Source: Prevotella sp. (GTDB taxonomy: Bacteria > Bacteroidota > Bacteroidia > Bacteroidales > Bacteroidaceae). From it: a stretch of DNA of 64,000 nt. The notes beneath the pieces are model-generated. The model had not been told where the DNA came from, made no database searches, and saw only the letters and a program-made list of their open reading frames with translations. Within the stretch, counting starts at the first letter, position 1. Every line of letters begins with the position of its first letter. The stretch spans positions 1 through 64,000 of the forward strand of contig JAGCOB010000024.1 in NCBI GenBank assembly GCA_017645645.1, in the 5' to 3' direction. The translations under genes were made by a program, and so were the position numbers. Below are positions 60,950-64,000 of this stretch, piece by piece.

Positions 60950-62655
60950 CTGATGAGTACTGAGAGGTCATCAGCATCGTCACCATGCAAGATGCTGTCG
61001 ATAGCATGATGGCGGGCGATATTCTCTATCTGACCACCACTGAAGTCATAGCTGGCAGCCAATTGACTGACGGCATCGGCTGAAAGCGAGGGAATCATAG
61101 TCTGCCAGATATGCTGGCGAGCCTCAACAGTAGGCTTGTTGAACTTAATCTTATAAAGGAAACGACGCTCGAAAGCCTTGTCCATATTCTGTTCCAAGTT
61201 GGTGGTAGCGATGAGGATACCATCGAGCGTTTCCATCTCTTGCAGGATGATATTCTGGATGGAGTTCTCCATCTTGTCCACACTATGCTCCGCCATCTCT
61301 TGACGGCGGTTGATGATAGCATCTGCCTCATTGAATAGCAAGATGGGCGTCACCTTGCAGTCCTTTACCTTCTGGCGATAATCATCGAACAGTGCCTTGA
61401 TGTTCTTCTCCGAGTCACCCACCCACTTGCTCTTAATCTCCGAGACATTCACCTGCATGATGTCACGACCAGTCTGACGAGCCAACTGCAAAACAGTCTC
61501 CGTCTTACCCGTTCCAGGCGTACCATAGAACAGGCAGGTAAAGCCACAACGGAAGCCTTTGTCCTGCAAACGCTGGTGAATCTGCTGGTAGTTCTCTTCG
61601 TTAAGTAGACTTGTCAGTTCGTCGACCTGCTTGCTGGTAGCCTCGTCGAAGAACAGTTGGTGGGCAGTGATGTCCTTATGGCTCTTCAATCCAGGGGCAG
61701 GTCCGTCGTCTTGTGTCAACTTGATGTCCAGTTCTTTAAACAGCACACGCTTGGCTTTCATGGACAGACAGAAAACTTTTCGGTTGCCAAATCCTTCATC
61801 GTTGGCAAACTCTATCAATTTACGCTGTTGTAATCCCGTTTCTTCTTTCAGCAACGATGAGCGGTATTTACGCCAATCATCGTTCTCAATGAAATCACTA
61901 AACTCATGCAATTGGATATGGTTATCGAAATAATTGACAGAACGACTGACCATAAACAACAAGACAATGAAATCGTAGCAACCCAAATCGTAAACCGACA
62001 GCATTTCCGAGAAATGCAATTCCATATTACTGTCAATCAGCAAGTGAAGGCGTTTCTCCATTCCCTCGATAGTCAACTCATCATTATTGCGCTGTTCGAA
62101 GATTCTGCTCAACTCAAACACCAGGTCTTTGCACGACAGATTCGTCAGCTTTCTTTTCTGAGGCACTTCGTTATTGTTCAGTGCTTCTACATTATGATAA
62201 GGAATACGATAGGTGGGCCATCTACCACTTTGGTTGCAAATCACAAAGTCGCGTTCCACCAGCCCTTCTATCTCTTTCATATAAGGCAGAATATCAATGG
62301 GGGCACAATCCAAATGCTGGCAGAACTGCATTATGTGAATCTGCTGGTCGTGAAAGAAATTCACTATCAGGGAAAACATTAATGCCTGCTCATGGTTGAT
62401 GTCGAGTCGCTTGCTAATATAATTCAGAGCCTCTTCCGCCCCGATAAAGAATTCGCCACTCAGTCTTGAATCCTCCGATAGTTTAATGACTGCTTTGATG
62501 GCTGCCAACAATGTTGGCTCCTCGTCACCGAAGGTGAAACGTTCTACCTCCAACGTGTCTCCGTCGTCGGCAGTTATCTTCGTCGTTTTGGTTTTACACT
62601 TCTTACCGTTGAGAGCGGCGATAATGCTGGGGTGGATGTCTTTCTTTTTAGCCAT
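60898..62655 (-). CDS. AAA+ ATPase of the island
   Basis: Start set at ATG 62655 (MAKKKDIHPSIIAALNG) with AAAGGA upstream; the frame continues 23 codons further through the promoter and is not used. 585 residues. About 330 residues of unrecognised helical N-terminal region precede a single AAA+ module: Walker A YGTPGTGKT near 380, Walker B ILLFNEADAI near 438 (Asn in the first acidic position), sensor ATTNLEQNMDKAFERRF with the arginine finger, and a small lid domain. It is similar in plan to CDC48/FtsH-like or Bacteroidales defence-island ATPases, with the N-terminal part probably choosing the target. Convergent with the cassettes: its stop overlaps that of the small membrane gene fragment. 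Confidence 0.88.
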   Translation of the reverse strand: MAKKKDIHPSIIAALNGKKCKTKTTKITADDGDTLEVERFTFGDEEPTLLAAIKAVIKLSEDSRLSGEFFIGAEEALNYISKRLDINHEQALMFSLIVNFFHDQQIHIMQFCQHLDCAPIDILPYMKEIEGLVERDFVICNQSGRWPTYRIPYHNVEALNNNEVPQKRKLTNLSCKDLVFELSRIFEQRNNDELTIEGMEKRLHLLIDSNMELHFSEMLSVYDLGCYDFIVLLFMVSRSVNYFDNHIQLHEFSDFIENDDWRKYRSSLLKEETGLQQRKLIEFANDEGFGNRKVFCLSMKAKRVLFKELDIKLTQDDGPAPGLKSHKDITAHQLFFDEATSKQVDELTSLLNEENYQQIHQRLQDKGFRCGFTCLFYGTPGTGKTETVLQLARQTGRDIMQVNVSEIKSKWVGDSEKNIKALFDDYRQKVKDCKVTPILLFNEADAIINRRQEMAEHSVDKMENSIQNIILQEMETLDGILIATTNLEQNMDKAFERRFLYKIKFNKPTVEARQHIWQTMIPSLSADAVSQLAASYDFSGGQIENIARHHAIDSILHGDDADDLSVLISHCDQEKLEKQRPRIGF

Positions 62656-62689
62656 AATATATCCTTTCTTTAAATTATTAATTTCGCTG

Positions 62690-62721
62690 CAAAGGTAAAT
62701 AAAAGAAAAACAACCTATCAA
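62690..62721 (-). promoter_or_regulatory. Promoter of the AAA+ ATPase gene
   Basis: Minus strand: -33 TTG (62719-62721), 21-nt spacer, -7 TACCTTTG (62690-62697). Confidence 0.75.
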
Positions 62722-62728
62722 CAAAAAC

Positions 62729-62745
62729 TGTCAATATAATGGACA
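62729..62745. promoter_or_regulatory. Dyad operator candidate 3, TGTC-N9-GACA
   Basis: TGTCAATATAATGGACA, 7 nt upstream of the ATPase -33 box; 15 of 17 bases match candidate 1. Confidence 0.65.
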
Positions 62746-62774
62746 GCGTTTGTTGGTACGTATCGTCATCTAGA

Positions 62775-62888
62775 GGCACTCCTAAGATGTTACTTCTGGA
62801 ACAGCCAGTCGACTTCACCGGAGGGACCGTTGAGGCCGCAGTCACGGGGTTTGATGTCGCTGGTTGTGAAGCCAGCCACCATGAGGAT
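62775..62888 (-). repeat. 114-bp direct repeat, right copy (island boundary)
   Basis: The 3' end of the 62790 gene plus stop and one terminator arm; see 55160-55273. After this point the sequence is island-specific and no terminator hairpin can form. Confidence 0.92.
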
Positions 62889-64000
62889 GCCCTTTGGGAG
62901 GTGCAGGGTCTGGTGACCAGCGGGTAGGGTATACTGGTGGATATTCACCTTCGGCATCTGGACGATGCTGATGGCATTGGTGAGCAGTGGCTCCGCCTGT
63001 CCGTACTCATTACCTGTGGCATCAATCTCCAGTTTCGGCGCCTTTGCCCACTTCGGGTCGTCATCCTTGAAGAGACCCACGAGCAACTTCACGGGTTGGT
63101 CACTCTCAAACTCGATGGTGGTTCCTACGATGCGTGTCGTGTCACGATTCAGTACGAGTGCCTGTAGCCCAACCAGTTCCGGGGCAACAGAGTCAACAGG
63201 CGTGTCAGGACGGTTCTCGAAGACGATGGCTCCCTTTTTTAAAGTTGAGAGTGTAGAGTGTAGCGTGTAGAGTTTTACCTTAGCAGGTTGGACAGGCTGG
63301 ATATAGGTATCTTTCTGTGCAACAGGGTTCTTCAGTTTCTCGATATTAATTTTTAAGGCATCCAGTTCATCCTGATAAACGACAGCCAGTTCACTCCATG
63401 TCTTCATCTTGCCGCCATCGCCACCTACGGGGACACGACGCTGGGAGGTCTGCATGGAATTGGCATAGAGATAGGCGTCTTGCGTGGACATACTCAGTGT
63501 GTTCCACCAGTTCTGACTTTGTTCCAGATACTCTACGGCTTTTTCCAGATATTTGATATCCTGTGACCATTTGTAATTCAGTACCTGTTGTGCTGCCATC
63601 ACTTTCCAACGGAAAGACGCAGCGAACATCCGGTAGAAGATCATGTCTTTCCTCACACGCTCGAACTCGTCGGCATGACGGCTCGGCTTGGCTGTAATCA
63701 TGTTGACAGCGTCTTCAGCCTGTATACCGTGCTCTACACACTGGTCGACAATATCCAGAGGCAGTTCTCCGATATGTTGTTCCCCCTTCCATTCCTTCTC
63801 GACATACTCGATGAGTTTCTCACCCTGAGGTCCGCAGCTCTCATAGAACCCAGGATAGATGGTGTACTTATAAGGATTCACCAGTTCACCCATCGTCATA
63901 CTAAGCAACAAGGTCTGACGATTGCCCTCTGTGATACCGAAGCGGCGCAGCAGTTTGGGTGCTATCTCACCAGCCTCGTCGTAAGCCTTCAACAGTTGTC
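62790..64000 (-). CDS. C-terminal part of a large unrecognised protein (5' partial)
   Basis: The frame is open to the window edge (QLLKAYDEAG at the border), so the start lies outside; about 403 residues are visible. Features: helical N-terminal part (SFRWKVMAAQQVLNYKWSQDIKYLEKAVEYLEQSQNWWNTLS), GGDGGKMKTWSELA, then a beta-rich C-terminal domain with TIEFESDQPVKLLVGLFKDDDPKWAKAPKLEI ending in GPSGEVDWLFQK. I do not recognise the family. The heptamer tract at 63243-63270, otherwise seen in the pectin enzymes here, suggests it belongs to the same set of secreted plant-glycan proteins. Its 3' end served as the island's insertion point and it has lost its terminator. Confidence 0.75.
   Translation of the reverse strand, partial: QLLKAYDEAGEIAPKLLRRFGITEGNRQTLLLSMTMGELVNPYKYTIYPGFYESCGPQGEKLIEYVEKEWKGEQHIGELPLDIVDQCVEHGIQAEDAVNMITAKPSRHADEFERVRKDMIFYRMFAASFRWKVMAAQQVLNYKWSQDIKYLEKAVEYLEQSQNWWNTLSMSTQDAYLYANSMQTSQRRVPVGGDGGKMKTWSELAVVYQDELDALKINIEKLKNPVAQKDTYIQPVQPAKVKLYTLHSTLSTLKKGAIVFENRPDTPVDSVAPELVGLQALVLNRDTTRIVGTTIEFESDQPVKLLVGLFKDDDPKWAKAPKLEIDATGNEYGQAEPLLTNAISIVQMPKVNIHQYTLPAGHQTLHLPKGILMVAGFTTSDIKPRDCGLNGPSGEVDWLFQK
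63243..63270 (-). repeat. Heptamer tract T11, four units
   Basis: Plus strand AGTTGAG, AGTGTAG, AGTGTAG, CGTGTAG. Read on the coding strand it is the same CTACACT family as T1 and T4, encoding YTLHSTLSTL. Confidence 0.85.

Noticed and set aside
55274-62774. Integrative element with its own integrase or prophage
   Set aside because: No tyrosine or serine recombinase, no phage structural gene; the att-like duplication is real but the mobilising enzyme is not here.

Overview
The window looks like a chromosome segment of a gut or rumen Bacteroidales, most likely Prevotella or a close relative. The evidence is: Bacteroidetes promoters (TTTG, 19-21 nt, TAnnTTTG) ahead of many genes; few Shine-Dalgarno sequences; a lipobox lipoprotein; C-terminal YNLSGQRV-type tails; and dense packing of multidomain glycoside hydrolases. 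No rRNA, tRNA, CRISPR array, transposase or integrase was seen.

Layout. (1) 2-2223: the 3' end of a DUF5123/SusF-like surface protein, then a HEPN/MNT pair bracketed by related hairpins. (2) 2285-18188: a tight plus-strand operon of six very large or medium secreted enzymes. It holds a GH43+GH143+GH142-like fusion, a CE19-like esterase, GH95, a GH140-like apiosidase, GH78 fused to a sialidase fold, and GH2. A small lipoprotein with its own promoter follows. (3) 18711-26531: an accessory stretch with a multi-branched palindromic element, a one-polypeptide type ISP restriction-modification enzyme with a long structured leader, an internally deleted RhuM-like gene between direct repeats, and a DEDDh exonuclease. 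(4) 26599-54374: a second carbohydrate block. A minus-strand operon carries GH2, GH106, an SGNH esterase, DUF5703-GH78, a GH141-like beta-helix, GH31 and an SSS symporter. A divergent plus-strand pair encodes a DapA/NanA-type aldolase and a second SSS symporter. Next come GH2, a GH137-like+GH2+malectin fusion and an alpha/beta hydrolase. (5) 54766-62774: an orphan RHH antitoxin, then an island bracketed by a 114-bp duplication of a neighbouring gene's 3' end. (6) 62790-64000: that neighbouring gene, cut by the window edge.

The enzyme set (CE19, GH140, GH142/143, GH137-GH2, GH95, GH78, GH106, GH141-like) matches the toolkit known for rhamnogalacturonan II (RG-II) in Bacteroides thetaiotaomicron. 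There is no SusC/SusD pair here, and several activities are fused. The aldolase and symporter may handle the 2-keto-3-deoxy sugar acids (Kdo, Dha) found only in RG-II among pectins; this is inference.

The best candidate for an undescribed system is the island at 55274-62774. It holds a Cas4-like/DEDD nuclease (DUF2779), an HTH protein, a 120-aa protein, two unrelated AT-rich ORFs and an AAA+ ATPase. The two AT-rich ORFs share a leader (promoter plus first codons) and a roughly 128-bp tail, as if they were cassettes in one slot. Three promoters carry the same dyad TGTC-N9-GACA, 7-8 nt upstream of the -33 box. A second unusual layer is heptanucleotide tandem tracts inside the coding sequences of at least eight genes.
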